From NCBI GenBank assembly GCA_012271135.1, contig JAAXGZ010000002.1, positions 26,232 through 90,231 of the forward strand: DNA of 64,000 nucleotides. The letters run 5' to 3'. Shown here piece after piece: positions 1 to 9,246 of this stretch. The first letter of the stretch is position 1. Every line of letters starts with the position of its first letter. The stretch comes from Caldilineales bacterium. GTDB lineage: Bacteria > Chloroflexota > Anaerolineae > Caldilineales > Caldilineaceae. Made by a program: the position numbers and the translations under genes. The notes under the pieces were generated by a model. The model was not told the origin of the DNA. It ran no database searches and saw nothing but the letters and a program-made list of their open reading frames with translations.

Positions 1-213
1 GTCAGCACCATCAAGTTCATTCAGGAACACGGCAGCAGTCCTCCGATGCCGCTGGAAGAGGATGCAGGCCTGAGCGATTCCCTGTCCAATTTCAAGGCCC
101 GATTGCCGGCCGAGATCGAAGGCCGGAGGGACCTGCTCGCCTATAAGCGCAAGGTTGACTCGTTGATCAGGGAATACAATCGGCTCTCCAGCCTGTTGAC
201 CGAGGCCGGTTGA
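1..213 (+). CDS. 3' end of an unrecognised protein (partial)
   Basis: The reading frame is open from the first base of the window and ends in TGA, giving the last 70 residues of a protein whose start lies outside. The visible part is charged and looks helical (for example RRDLLAYKRKVDSLIREYN), which suggests a coiled-coil tail. I do not recognise a family. The next gene, tag, converges on it from the other strand about 50 bp away. Confidence 0.5.
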   Translation, partial: VSTIKFIQEHGSSPPMPLEEDAGLSDSLSNFKARLPAEIEGRRDLLAYKRKVDSLIREYNRLSSLLTEAG

Positions 214-264
214 CGCCAGCCGAACCGCCCGGCATCACGCAAGCCGGGTGTTGAGAACGGCCCG

Positions 265-864
265 TTACGCTCGCATCAAGGCCACGCAGGCCTCCCGTCG
301 GCAGCAGCCCTGCGGATGGTCCATGACGAATCCGGTCGCCTGCATGAAGGCGTAGCAGACAGTCGGTCCCGTGAACTTGAACCCGGCATCCTTCAGGGCC
401 CGCGACATGGCCTCCGCCTCCGGCGAAGTGGTGGGGCAGGAGCCGTCGATCAAGGGTTGCCCGCCTGTCCAGCGGAACAGCCATGGGCGAAAGGCCCCCT
501 CGCGGTCCACAAGATCCAGGTAGGCTCGTGCGTTGTTGACAGCTGCATGTATTTTGGCGCGGTTGCGAACTATCCCCGGATTGTCCATGAGTTCCGCAAT
601 CCGCTGCTCGTCATAACGGGCCATTCTGACCGGATCGAAGCCATCGAACGCCTCCCGGAAGGCCGGCCGCTTGTCAAGGATCACGCGCCAGGACAAGCCC
701 GCCTGGAACGTGTCCAAGATGAGCTTTCCGAAGAGGGCCACATCGTTGTGCACCGGCACACCCCACTCCTCGTCGTGGTACGCCCGCAGACTGGCACTGG
801 CATTCGCCCACGTGCAACGCGGGACCCCATCCGGGCCGACCACGACCAATACCGGCTCTGTCAT
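265..864 (-). CDS. tag: DNA-3-methyladenine glycosylase I
   Basis: This 199-residue protein is a Tag-type base-excision glycosylase that removes 3-methyladenine from alkylated DNA. The family's zinc site is visible: Cys17 (RCTWA), His30 (YHDEEWGVP) and a C-terminal His-Cys pair (DHPQGCC). The core LILDTFQAGLSW aligns with the E. coli segment that carries catalytic Glu38, but an Asp stands at that position here, a conservative change. Length is normal for the family. I chose the ATG at 864, which overlaps the stop of the upstream permease gene as ATGA, so the two are probably translationally coupled. The open frame continues about 400 nt upstream, but that part is antisense-like shadow of the permease gene. 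Confidence 0.93.
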   Translation of the reverse strand: MTEPVLVVVGPDGVPRCTWANASASLRAYHDEEWGVPVHNDVALFGKLILDTFQAGLSWRVILDKRPAFREAFDGFDPVRMARYDEQRIAELMDNPGIVRNRAKIHAAVNNARAYLDLVDREGAFRPWLFRWTGGQPLIDGSCPTTSPEAEAMSRALKDAGFKFTGPTVCYAFMQATGFVMDHPQGCCRREACVALMRA

Positions 865-1739
865 GTGGTTGTGTCCCGCCCACCGATTCCGGTCACCATT
901 GCCACGCCTCCCAGTGTCAATACGATCCCGGCCAAGGTGGCCGGAGTCGGGGATTCCGAGAACAGTACCGCACCCACCACAACGGCAAACACGACTTCCT
1001 GCATGGCAATCAGGTTGACCACCGTGGCACTGGTCAGTCGGAGGGCCGCGTTGTAAAAGGTGTGGCCCGCAGCCATGGGCAACAGGCCGGCTCCAACCAC
1101 GCTGGCCCAGGCAGCACCCGAAACGGGTCCCGGCACGAATGCAACGGCTGCGAACGGCAGAGCCAACACTCCGGCTACCAGGTACACGCTGCCGGCGTAG
1201 GCCAGCAAACCCATGTCCGCCCCTCGCCAGCGTCCCGCCAACGAATAGAAAGCAAAGGTAATCGCACACACCACGGCCCAGGCATCCCCGATCAGCATCC
1301 TGGACGAGAGCATCGGTTCAAAACCGGTCAACATCGCCAGGCCGGCCAGGGCAAAACCCACTCCGAGCCATTGCAGACGGGACAATGCTTCCCCATACAG
1401 CAACCAGGACAGGACCGCAATCACCGGCACCGACAAATAGACCAATGTGACGGCGTGGGCCAACGAGGTGCGTCCGACGGCCGCAACATAACTGAGGAAA
1501 TGAACACTCAGGCACGCGCCCGAGAACGCGACCAGCCGCCAGTTCCGCTTGAGTTGAAACGGCTCCCGGCGCAGGACCGCCACCGCCAGGACCACGGCAC
1601 CGCCGATGATCAGCCGACCGCCGGCCACCAAACCCTCAGGCAATTCGGTAACGGCAACCCTGGCCAGTACCGGGCTGGTGCTGAACACAAGCGCCGCCGC
1701 CGCGGCATACACCACTCCCTTCGGCCTGGAGTCAGGCAT
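861..1739 (-). CDS. EamA/DMT-family permease
   Basis: The 292-residue product has about ten hydrophobic segments arranged as two repeats of five, the layout of the drug/metabolite transporter (EamA) superfamily of inner-membrane exporters. Typical features are the N-terminal ALVFSTSPVLARVAV helix and a second-repeat segment, AMQEVVFAVVVGAVLFSE, which matches the conserved E.P/V.A.L.....GE region. The substrate cannot be read from sequence; members export amino acids, nucleosides and other metabolites. It sits between a tiny membrane-protein gene upstream (33 bp) and tag downstream (4-bp overlap), probably in one transcript. Confidence 0.85.
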   Translation of the reverse strand: MPDSRPKGVVYAAAAALVFSTSPVLARVAVTELPEGLVAGGRLIIGGAVVLAVAVLRREPFQLKRNWRLVAFSGACLSVHFLSYVAAVGRTSLAHAVTLVYLSVPVIAVLSWLLYGEALSRLQWLGVGFALAGLAMLTGFEPMLSSRMLIGDAWAVVCAITFAFYSLAGRWRGADMGLLAYAGSVYLVAGVLALPFAAVAFVPGPVSGAAWASVVGAGLLPMAAGHTFYNAALRLTSATVVNLIAMQEVVFAVVVGAVLFSESPTPATLAGIVLTLGGVAMVTGIGGRDTTT

Positions 1740-1772
1740 CGGGCAATGGCTACATTGGGGAGTCGGATCGGG

Positions 1773-1892
1773 CTAGTAACCCGTGCCAAAAACCGACGCG
1801 ACGCCTCCCAGCACCATGCTGGCAATGATCAGCACGGCCGCCACCGTCATCGCGATCTGGCCCTTGGTCAACTTCTGCTGTCTCTTTTTCAC
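1773..1892 (-). CDS. 39-residue single-pass membrane protein
   Basis: A GTG at 1892, preceded by AGGA at good spacing, opens a 39-codon frame. The product has a strongly basic N-terminus (VKKRQQKLTKGQ) followed by one hydrophobic helix (AMTVAAVLIIASMVLGGVAS) and a five-residue tail. The design suggests a membrane-anchored micropeptide with the basic end in the cytoplasm. It lies 33 bp upstream of the EamA permease on the same strand and could be co-transcribed with it. The function is unknown. A longer in-frame ATG at 1955 exists, but the extra N-terminal residues do not look like a real protein. Confidence 0.5.
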   Translation of the reverse strand: MKKRQQKLTKGQIAMTVAAVLIIASMVLGGVASVFGTGY

Positions 1893-2054
1893 GGCGATGT
1901 CCTGAATGGAGGTCCCGCACCCGGCCAAGCGAACGGAATCGGTACGCCAGACCAAAGCCAGTGTAACGCAACCAAGGCCGACACGAGCCCAGTTGGGCCT
2001 CTCTGACTGTCATGTCCGCCGCATCAACAGGTTCAGGGAATATACTGAAGGTCT

Positions 2055-2486
2055 GTGCCCCCGGTTCCGCAACGGTCCCGCAAAAACGTGCAGCCCAACG
2101 CATCGCGCGCACCCATATTTGTCGGCAACGGTCTGTGCCTGGCCGGCATTGCCATGGTGTTGTACCTGGCATTGACGATGCCTCCGTTCACACCGGACGG
2201 ACAAGACGATATCCAGGCCATCGCACTGATGTTCCTGGGCCTGTTCATGGCCACCGGGGGACTCGGCACCCTGCTTGCCCACAAGCTGCACCAGCATTGG
2301 CCGGGCATGCGCGGTCGCGGCTCCCGTGACGTCTCGCTGCGCCAAGGGCTGCTGTTGGGCCTGGCGGTCTGTCTGATGTGCTTCATGGCGCTGTTCGACC
2401 TGCTTGACTTTGCCGTTGCCATCTCCATTCTCTTCCTGATCGTACTGTTGGAAATGTTTTTGCAAAACCGGACCGAGGCAACCTGA
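2055..2486 (+). CDS. hypothetical membrane protein
   Basis: This 143-residue protein has about four hydrophobic segments: an N-terminal pair (FVGNGLCLAGIAMVLYLAL and IALMFLGLFMATGGLGTLL) and a C-terminal pair around GLLLGLAVCLMCFMALFDLL and AVAISILFLIVLLEMFL. I do not recognise a family. The start is GTG. A TATACT hexamer at 2041-2046 would place the transcription start at or within a few bases of that GTG, so the message may be leaderless. mazG begins 56 bp downstream on the same strand. Confidence 0.6.
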   Translation: MPPVPQRSRKNVQPNASRAPIFVGNGLCLAGIAMVLYLALTMPPFTPDGQDDIQAIALMFLGLFMATGGLGTLLAHKLHQHWPGMRGRGSRDVSLRQGLLLGLAVCLMCFMALFDLLDFAVAISILFLIVLLEMFLQNRTEAT

Positions 2487-2542
2487 CGTTCTGCCGATCC
2501 AACAACGGTCCGGCTCCCACCCTTGAACAGGCACACCTGCGC

Positions 2543-3595
2543 ATGAACCCCGCCACCGGCCTGCTATCACCGGCCAGCATTCCGGGCCTCCTGGAACAAC
2601 TGGGCATGTCGTCGTCCAGCTGGCAATACACAACGGCAGAGGTGCTTGCTGCGCGGTGGTTCCCCCATACCGACGCGGCGATCCCGCTGGTCGTCGACGA
2701 AGTCCGCCCGGAACAAACGCAGCTAGTGGTTGCGGCCCTCGCGCGGGCGTATCCTGCCGGGCATGGGGTTTGGACCATGTCGCACGATGATTCCGGCAAC
2801 GCATGCCAGCCATCCCGGTACAGGCTTGAGGAGGTTGGGGACGCTATGCGTATTGACAGTCCTCACACCCTGTTGGTCCCACCGCTGGCCGAGGAATGCA
2901 GCCTGACCCAGCTGCCCAACATTCTGGCCCGCCTGCGGGCTCCGGACGGATGCCCCTGGGATCGGGAACAGACCCTGGAGTCGCTGCGGTTTCAGGTGGT
3001 AAGCGAAGTTTACGAGGTGATTGAGGCCATCGATCTCCAGGACGACGAGAACCTGGCGGAAGAACTGGGCGACCTGCTGTTGGATACGTTTTTCCTGATC
3101 AACATTGGCTACGAACAGGGCCGGTTCCACATGGCCGACGTTCTGGCCGAGATCAGCCGCAAGATGATCCGACGCCATCCGCACGTCTTCGGGGATTCGA
3201 AGCTTGAGGACAGCGATTCGGTCCTCAAGGAGTGGGATCAAATCAAACAGGCCGAGTATCGAGCCAAGGGCAAGAGGCGGGGTCCGCTCGACGGCATCGC
3301 GAAGGGGTTGCCGGCCCTGGAAGGTGCCCGGTTGATGCAGTCGCGCTCCCGCAAGGCCGGTGCCGACCCCGATGCCCATGCATCCAACGTCAATGCAAGC
3401 GACACATCGGACGCCGAGTTGGAACTGGGCCGGCGCCTTTGGCAACTGGTGGCCGATGCTGCGGAGGCAGGGATCAATCCGGAGGATGCCTTGCGCCGGT
3501 TCAATGCACTGTACCAGCAGTCGATGCAGGATTCCGAACCAGTCGCCAGGTTTCCTACCGACGATTCACAAGAGTCCGCGAGCCAAGCGGCGTGA
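2543..3595 (+). CDS. mazG: nucleoside triphosphate pyrophosphohydrolase with a partial methylase-like domain
   Basis: MazG hydrolyses NTPs to NMP and pyrophosphate, for house-cleaning or stress control. The catalytic domain begins near residue 130 (LPNILARLRAPDGCPWDREQT) and contains the metal-binding pattern EVYEVIEAI ... DENLAEELGDLLLD. Residues 1-125 resemble only the C-terminal half of the tetrapyrrole-methylase-like domain found at the front of YabN-type MazG proteins: the stretch from PLVVDEV through AYPAGHGVW to the VPPL junction. The SAM-binding half is missing and is not encoded upstream. Total length is 350 residues, against roughly 490 for full YabN proteins. The C-terminus is a Ser/Ala/Asp-rich tail. 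The start codon is uncertain because no clear ribosome-binding site precedes it. Confidence 0.88.
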   Translation: MNPATGLLSPASIPGLLEQLGMSSSSWQYTTAEVLAARWFPHTDAAIPLVVDEVRPEQTQLVVAALARAYPAGHGVWTMSHDDSGNACQPSRYRLEEVGDAMRIDSPHTLLVPPLAEECSLTQLPNILARLRAPDGCPWDREQTLESLRFQVVSEVYEVIEAIDLQDDENLAEELGDLLLDTFFLINIGYEQGRFHMADVLAEISRKMIRRHPHVFGDSKLEDSDSVLKEWDQIKQAEYRAKGKRRGPLDGIAKGLPALEGARLMQSRSRKAGADPDAHASNVNASDTSDAELELGRRLWQLVADAAEAGINPEDALRRFNALYQQSMQDSEPVARFPTDDSQESASQAA

Positions 3596-3658
3596 CACCG
3601 CAGCGGTTGCCTGAAGTCTCCGGGTAGCGGCCGAATCTTGTGTTACCCTAGCGCGCAT

Positions 3659-3734
<76 letters not shown>

Positions 3735-3799
3735 GTCCTCCGCGTCCCGCCTTCTACACAAGCACCGTTCAATTTCCTCTGCCCTGTGTCGGCTGAGAT

Positions 3800-4423
3800 T
3801 TGGCCGTGTCCCCTGTCAGTCCGGCAACAGCAGGTCGGCCACCGGTACTGGTACTGGTCAACGGCCCGCCCTGCTCCGGCAAATCCCATCTCACCGAGGT
3901 GTTGGCTGCATCCACCTCATTGCCGATCATGACGAAGGACATGATCAAGGAAACGGTGTACGACTCGGCGGGATGGGCGGACCGGGACTGGTCGCGCCGA
4001 CTGGGAACGGCGGCGTCGGCCTTGCTGTGGATGTTGGCACACAGCCTGATCAGTCAGGGTCAGGACTGTTTGATCGAGGCAAACTTCCGGGCGAGTCTCG
4101 CTGCGAACGAACTTGCCCGCCTAGCCTCGGACCTGGAATTTACTTCGGCCCAACTCTTTGTAACCGCGGCACCGGCGGTGCTCGCCGAGCGGTTCCGGAC
4201 ACGGGCCAGATTGCGGACGCGCCATCCCGGTCACCTCGACGCCGAACTTCAATACGAGTACTCGGAAGGAAGCATTCCGAAAGACCAGTTGCACCCGATA
4301 CCGGGAACGGATCGGTTGATCCGGCTTGATACCACGGAAATCGAACCCCAACGCCATGCATGCCACATCCGCCAAGTGGCGGACTGGCTGGTGGAGACAG
4401 GTGTGCCTGTAGCGCTGCCATAA
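3800..4423 (+). CDS. P-loop kinase-like ATPase (AAA_33/Zeta-type fold)
   Basis: The 207-residue protein carries a Walker A motif at about residues 21-31 (NGPPCSGKSHL) in a small-molecule-kinase context. It is followed by PIMTKDMIKE, a substrate-site pattern seen in AAA_33/chloramphenicol-phosphotransferase-like kinases, and by the strand QDCLIEANF. The Arg-rich segment ERFRTRARLRTRHPGHLD probably forms the lid. It is likely a cytosolic phosphotransferase of unknown substrate. The start is TTG at 3800 or GTG at 3806; neither has a strong ribosome-binding site. It lies alone between the tRNA and the convergent GH4 operon. Confidence 0.75.
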   Translation: MAVSPVSPATAGRPPVLVLVNGPPCSGKSHLTEVLAASTSLPIMTKDMIKETVYDSAGWADRDWSRRLGTAASALLWMLAHSLISQGQDCLIEANFRASLAANELARLASDLEFTSAQLFVTAAPAVLAERFRTRARLRTRHPGHLDAELQYEYSEGSIPKDQLHPIPGTDRLIRLDTTEIEPQRHACHIRQVADWLVETGVPVALP

Positions 4424-4699
4424 GGGAATCCGCCTTGCTGCGGATCCGGCGCCCACAGGATGGAGGTCGGGTTGCCAGGATGCAGAAGGTCGCAATTCAA
4501 CAGGCTGTCTACATTGTCATTTGCCGCAACCTGCTTTGACCGGCATGGGTTGGGAACAACGGATCATCGGCTGCTACGTGAAGCCATGGACCCTGATACC
4601 ACCGGACCCATACATGGACCTCCCCTTCCCGGACAGATTTTCGTTGTGAGCACCCGCAGGCGCGTTGGCTGGCCGCTCTGGGACAACCACTGCCACAAT

Positions 4700-6025
4700 T
4701 CAGACGGCATAGTGGGCGAATGTTGGCATCCAGTCCCGGTTCATGGCAAACATGTCGTTGACCATGGCCTTGGTTTCCTGCAATGACAGAAGAGACGCGG
4801 TCAACGGATCGTGGGCAATGGCCCGGTAAATCAACGTGGGGTCGCCCGTCAGGATCCCCTCAACGGCCATTTGTTCAATCTGGGCGCTGAGACCGGTCAG
4901 CATGGCGCAGGAGGCGGGAATGTCCCCCACGGCCACCGGTTCCAACCCCTTCGGGCTGGACCAGACCGGAACTTCAACGCAACACCCATCGGGCAGATTG
5001 TCCACCAACCCGTGATTCAGCACATTGCCGTTGAACTGGAACGGCGTGCCGCCCGCGCGGGCATCCATGATATAGGCCGCGTACTCGTGGCCCCGTTCCA
5101 GTTCGATGGGCGTTTCGTCGGCAAACCACTCCTCGGCCTCCGCCTTCCAGGTCTCCGCCCGTTCCGCATACCGGTTCAGGACGTAGGCGTACTCGCCGGG
5201 ATTCCAGTTGGTGCCATGGGTGCAGTACTTCTCAATCAGATCGCTCCGTTTCCGGAACCACCAGTTGTACTCGCTGTTGTGACCGCTTGACTCCGTCACG
5301 TAATAACCGAGCGCCAGATACATCTCGTTGCGGACTTGCTCCGTGTTGTAGATCTCCTCGTTCCCGGTGATGGCGGCGTGGATGAGGGGATAGGCATCCT
5401 CGCCCTGCCACAGGTACTCCTTGTACCAGGCCATGTGGTTGATGCCGGCACAGGTGTACTGTACGTCTGCCATGTCCGCGCCAATCCACCGCGCCAGCAT
5501 CTCGGCCGTACCCTGGACACTGTGACACAGGCCGGTGAGCTGGATATCCGTTTCCTGAGCCAGCGCCTGACAGATCATGGCCATCGGATTCGTGTAGTTC
5601 AGCATGATGGCGCCGGGACATAGCCGCTCCATGTCCTTGGCAATGTCCAGCATGACGGGTACGGTGCGGATCGCCCGGAAAATGCCCGATGGGCCACGAG
5701 TGTCGCCGATGTTGGTGTCCACCCCGTAGCGCATGGGCACTTCGATGTCGTGCCGGAATACGTCGGCACCGCCGACCAGGATCGTCACGATCACAAAGTC
5801 GGCATCCCTCAGTGCCTCGGTCCGATCCCGGGTGGCCGACACCGTCGCCGGGTATTCGCCCATGCGCACGATCTTGCGCACCGCCTTGGCAGCGAAGTCC
5901 AGTCTTTCCGGATCGATGTCCATCAGACACAGGTGGGCATGCTCCAGCGTCTTGAACGTTAGGACGTCGCGGACCAGCTTGCGCGTGAACCCAAAGCTGC
6001 CGGCGCCAATGAACGTAATTTTCAT
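4700..6025 (-). CDS. GH4 family glycosidase (alpha-galactosidase/alpha-glucosidase/glucuronidase type)
   Basis: GH4 enzymes cleave glycosides by an NAD- and metal-dependent oxidation-elimination mechanism. The N-terminal Rossmann motif [11 protein letters not shown] starts at residue 4. Metal-site residues are visible at Cys167-His168 (GLCHSV) and His197 (CAGINHMAW). The CHSV signature fits members that act on unphosphorylated alpha-galactosides, alpha-glucosides or alpha-glucuronides, rather than the 6-phospho-glycosidases, which carry CN motifs. The length of 441 residues is typical. A ribosome-binding site, AAGGGAAGA, precedes the ATG. It follows its paralogue after a 32-bp gap, so the pair is one operon, and no signal peptide is present, so it works on imported sugar in the cytoplasm. 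Confidence 0.9.
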   Translation of the reverse strand: MKITFIGAGSFGFTRKLVRDVLTFKTLEHAHLCLMDIDPERLDFAAKAVRKIVRMGEYPATVSATRDRTEALRDADFVIVTILVGGADVFRHDIEVPMRYGVDTNIGDTRGPSGIFRAIRTVPVMLDIAKDMERLCPGAIMLNYTNPMAMICQALAQETDIQLTGLCHSVQGTAEMLARWIGADMADVQYTCAGINHMAWYKEYLWQGEDAYPLIHAAITGNEEIYNTEQVRNEMYLALGYYVTESSGHNSEYNWWFRKRSDLIEKYCTHGTNWNPGEYAYVLNRYAERAETWKAEAEEWFADETPIELERGHEYAAYIMDARAGGTPFQFNGNVLNHGLVDNLPDGCCVEVPVWSSPKGLEPVAVGDIPASCAMLTGLSAQIEQMAVEGILTGDPTLIYRAIAHDPLTASLLSLQETKAMVNDMFAMNRDWMPTFAHYAV

Positions 6026-6057
6026 GGTTCGATCTTCCCTTGCGCTTGGAACCGCGG

Positions 6058-7389
6058 TTAAGCCCCGTCAAATTGCGGCAGCCAGCATGCCTGTCGTTCC
6101 AGCATCTCATCCACCATGTGGTGCAGCTGCGGCATCGTGCCCACGGCCGCGGACAGTGGATCCAGCAGCACGGCATGGTGGACGGCATCCACGTTGCCGG
6201 TCAGGGACGCCTCCACCACCATTTCCTGCACGTTGATGTTGGTCCGGTTGAGCCCGGCCAGTTGCGGCGGATAATCGTCAACCACACACGGCTGGACACC
6301 GCTGCTGTCCACCAGGCACGAAACTTCCACACAACATCCGTCGGGCAGGCTTGGCATCAGGCCCCGGTTGGGCACGTTGCCGTTGACCTTGCACGGCACA
6401 TTGGTCTCCATCGCCTCAATGATGTGGACCCCGTACTCGTGGCTCCGCTCCGTCGGCACTGGCTGCTCGGCGATTTCGTCGAACTCGGACTGGAAGTGTT
6501 CAAGCCGCTGGATGCAACTGCGCAGGTAGCCGCCCGTCCGTCCGAAGTCGTACCAGCTCCGTGTGTCGTCCGTGAACTTCGGTGCAAGCTGATGGTCCAC
6601 CATTGCCTCGTTCTTGCGGAAGTACGGCAGGTATTCGCTGGCGTGGCCGCTGGACTCGGTGACAAAGTAGCCGAAGTGGTTCATCATTTCGATGCGCACC
6701 GGCTCCGATCCGTACACCTCCTTGCGCAGGACCGCCTTGCGAATCAAGGGATACAGATCCTCGTAGCCGCGTCGGAACTCGGTAAAGAAGGCCTGATGGT
6801 TGATGCCGGCACACTGAAAATTGACGTCCTCAATCGGCACATCGATCCACTTCGCCAGCATCTCACTGGTGCCCTGGACACTGTGGCAAAGGCCCACATG
6901 GGGCCTCCCGGCACCCCGATCGATGGCCCAGCAGTTCATCGCCATCGGATTCACGTAGTTGAGGATCATCGCGTCGGGCGCCACATCGTCCAAGTCCCGG
7001 CAGAGATCCAGCAGCACCGGAATCGTCCTCAGGGCCCGGAAGACCCCGCCGGGGCCCAACGTGTCGCCCACACACTGTTCGATCCCATACCGCTGCGGGA
7101 TCTCGATGTCCGTCCGAAAGGCCTCCAACCCGCCGGCCTGGAACGTCGTGATCACGTAGTCGGTGCCGCGAACGGCGTCAATGCGCGAGTCGGTGGCCGT
7201 GACAGTGGCGCGGGCGCCCATGCGGTCGGCAATCGACTGTACGATCGTATGGGACTGCCGGAGCCGTTCGGGGTCGATGTCCATGAGCCGGATCTCGCAG
7301 CCCTCCAACGACGGCGTCAACAGGAAGTCGCTGCACAGACGGCGCGTGAACACAAGGCTGCCGGAACCGATGATGGTGATGATGGCCAT
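6058..7389 (-). CDS. GH4 family glycosidase, second paralogue
   Basis: This is a 443-residue GH4 enzyme with the dinucleotide-binding start [12 protein letters not shown] and the same metal residues as its neighbour: Cys168-His169 (GLCHSV) and His198 ([10 protein letters not shown]). The two products differ widely outside the motifs, so they probably handle different linkages or sugars and are not a recent duplicate. AGAGGAGATA lies 11 nt upstream of the ATG. The IS607-type element ends within about 200 bp upstream, so the native promoter region of this operon may have been altered by the insertion. Confidence 0.9.
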   Translation of the reverse strand: MAIITIIGSGSLVFTRRLCSDFLLTPSLEGCEIRLMDIDPERLRQSHTIVQSIADRMGARATVTATDSRIDAVRGTDYVITTFQAGGLEAFRTDIEIPQRYGIEQCVGDTLGPGGVFRALRTIPVLLDLCRDLDDVAPDAMILNYVNPMAMNCWAIDRGAGRPHVGLCHSVQGTSEMLAKWIDVPIEDVNFQCAGINHQAFFTEFRRGYEDLYPLIRKAVLRKEVYGSEPVRIEMMNHFGYFVTESSGHASEYLPYFRKNEAMVDHQLAPKFTDDTRSWYDFGRTGGYLRSCIQRLEHFQSEFDEIAEQPVPTERSHEYGVHIIEAMETNVPCKVNGNVPNRGLMPSLPDGCCVEVSCLVDSSGVQPCVVDDYPPQLAGLNRTNINVQEMVVEASLTGNVDAVHHAVLLDPLSAAVGTMPQLHHMVDEMLERQACWLPQFDGA

Positions 7390-7595
7390 GCTGGCGGGTA
7401 TCTCCTCTGAATGTCGTTTGGATTAAGTACTGCTGGGCAGGAATGCCGAACACCCGGGACTTTGGCCGACGCGGACCGCGGGCGTCCATTGGGGTGCACC
7501 CGGAGCTTCTGCTGCCGACGGAATCCGGTCCGGGCACCGCTTAATGATGCCGATACTGTTTCGTTGGACATTGCAGACATAGTTGCCAGCACTGT

Positions 7596-8735
7596 CTACG
7601 ATACAAGCTGCTCTCGCAGCCAGGGCGTATCTTCCAAAGCACGCAGCAGGATGCCGCGTGCGCTGTTGATGTCCCGATCCAGGACGATGCCATCCGACCC
7701 GCGGATGGTCTTCCGGCCTGCCATGTTGGCAACGACTTCGCCGGACCACGAGCAGGTCTTGGTCGTGTGGGCCTCGTTGACGCGCAGCACCACTTTGCCC
7801 GACTCCCACGTCTTCCAGGTGAGGAACTGCGCAAACTGGTAGTGCGACCACGTGAGCATGGCGCGGGCGACCTTGCTGTTCAGCTTGCGCTTGGCTTTCT
7901 CGACCATCTCGGAGGTCTCGAACGTGGGCAGCAGAATAATGTCGTAGTGGTCGACCAGCCAGCGGGCGACCTTGTGGTGCAGTTCACGCACAAGGTCTTT
8001 GATGCGCCTGCGCAGGCGTGTGGCGGCGTTCTTCATCCTGCTTTTCTTCCGAGCCGGCGCCTTGGCGATCCGACCCATCAGGTCATCGAGGTGGTGACAG
8101 AGCCGGGCGATGCGCCCGAAGTCTTGTTCGCCGAACTTCACGGCCTCGGTCTCGGAGAAGCCTGTCTGGAAGCTGCGCACACCGGGATCGAGCGCAATCA
8201 CACGGCCTTGGGTCTCGGCTTCAGTGCGATGCGCGTCGGTGGCGACTACTAGCCAGTAGCGGTCTCCTTCACGAACGAGACGGCTGTCATACCAGGGCTC
8301 CGGCAGCAGTTCTCCATGCTTCATATCTCCGAGTAGTTTCTTGTAGATACCGGTCGGGGTGATGGCTGTCCGCGGCACGAAGATCGAGGACCGGGGGTGC
8401 TTGCGCGACCGGAAGTGCAGCTTGGCCGACTGACCCTCGCCGGTCTGAAAGACCTTGCGATTGTGGGCCTTGACGTTGTTCTGGGCTTTGCGGGCATCGA
8501 ATACGGCCGAGCCCTTGACTTGATACGGAGCTGCTTCCAGGCGTTCGGGGAGTTCGGCCAACACGGCCGCCCGCAGTTCGTATCGGTTGCCCTGGAAGCC
8601 CTCTCGCAGCAGTTCGACGGCCTTGTTGTAGCACCAACGACCAGCCTCATCCCACAGGCGCAGAACTGCCCTCTGTTCCGTGGTGGGGTAGATCCGGATT
8701 CGCCGCGATTTCCTTGCGGTAGCAACGGAGTCCAT
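7596..8735 (-). CDS. tnpB: IS607-type TnpB, RNA-guided nuclease-like
   Basis: TnpB proteins are RuvC nucleases guided by an RNA made from the end of their own element. The RuvC triad is present: Asp in IALDPGVRSF, Glu in LLPTFETSEM and Asp in VLDRDINSARG. The zinc-ribbon region is unusual. Where CxxC...CxxC is expected, it reads TCSWSGEV and then IRGSDGIVLDRD, so only the first cysteine remains. I set the start at the ATG at 8735 (MDSVATARKSRRIRIYPTTE), giving 379 residues and an 89-bp overlap with the tnpA frame, as is usual in IS607 elements. The longer open frame upstream of 8735 is antisense-like noise over tnpA. The guide RNA would be expected from the 3' end of this gene toward about 7540. 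Confidence 0.85.
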   Translation of the reverse strand: MDSVATARKSRRIRIYPTTEQRAVLRLWDEAGRWCYNKAVELLREGFQGNRYELRAAVLAELPERLEAAPYQVKGSAVFDARKAQNNVKAHNRKVFQTGEGQSAKLHFRSRKHPRSSIFVPRTAITPTGIYKKLLGDMKHGELLPEPWYDSRLVREGDRYWLVVATDAHRTEAETQGRVIALDPGVRSFQTGFSETEAVKFGEQDFGRIARLCHHLDDLMGRIAKAPARKKSRMKNAATRLRRRIKDLVRELHHKVARWLVDHYDIILLPTFETSEMVEKAKRKLNSKVARAMLTWSHYQFAQFLTWKTWESGKVVLRVNEAHTTKTCSWSGEVVANMAGRKTIRGSDGIVLDRDINSARGILLRALEDTPWLREQLVS

Positions 8736-9246
8736 GCAGGCGGGGGGAGAAGGCATGGAGCAGGGCGAGAACATCGGCGGTAAGTTCTTCCTGGGGGCTG
8801 TGCTACGTTGTGTTGAGAACCAGGAACCGGCCACCAGGGACTCCGACGATCCATTCGATGAGCTCGAAGCCAATATGGGCCAACCGATCCCGGAGGGCAA
8901 CCACAACCTCGAGCTTCTCTCTGCACATCGCCCGTTCCAGTAGGGACCTAAGTCCTTTGCGCTTCCAGTTGAGCCCGCCGCCGATGTCCGTGACGACTTC
9001 CGCTTCGGGCCTCCGCTTCCGGAGCCAAGAGACCTGCCGGTCGAGGTCTTCCCGTTGCTTGGAGCTGGAGACCCGGACGTAGCACACCCTGACCGGAGGA
9101 GCCTGGCCGCGGAGGAAGGCCGTGATGTCATAGAGCCGCTGTCTGGCTGGTGTGCGGATGTGGGGGAGGTCTCCGGCATCGGCCCATCGCCAGAGCGTGC
9201 GCGTGCAGACTCCGAGCCCCGCGGCCTTGCGGGCGGGCAAGTGCAT
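8647..9246 (-). pseudogene. tnpA: IS607-family serine recombinase tnpA, interrupted by an in-frame amber codon
   Basis: The first 147 codons encode a MerR-like helix-turn-helix (PARKAAGLGVCTRTLWRWAD) and a small serine recombinase domain with the catalytic segment CYVRVSSSKQ and the core RLAHIGFELIEW. The frame stops with TAG at 8803-8805 after LVLNTT. Reading on in the same frame gives another 51 codons to TGA at 8647. That stretch contains SPQEELTADVLALLHAFS and LHGLRCYRKEI, which match the conserved C-terminal helix of the family. The simplest explanation is one nonsense mutation in an otherwise complete 199-codon gene. Suppression or functional truncation cannot be excluded. The family's target choice is loose and it makes no target duplication. 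Confidence 0.8.

Noticed and set aside
865..1269. Upstream extension of tag
   Set aside because: The added residues are out-of-frame translation of the EamA gene; the ATG at 864 gives the normal family length.
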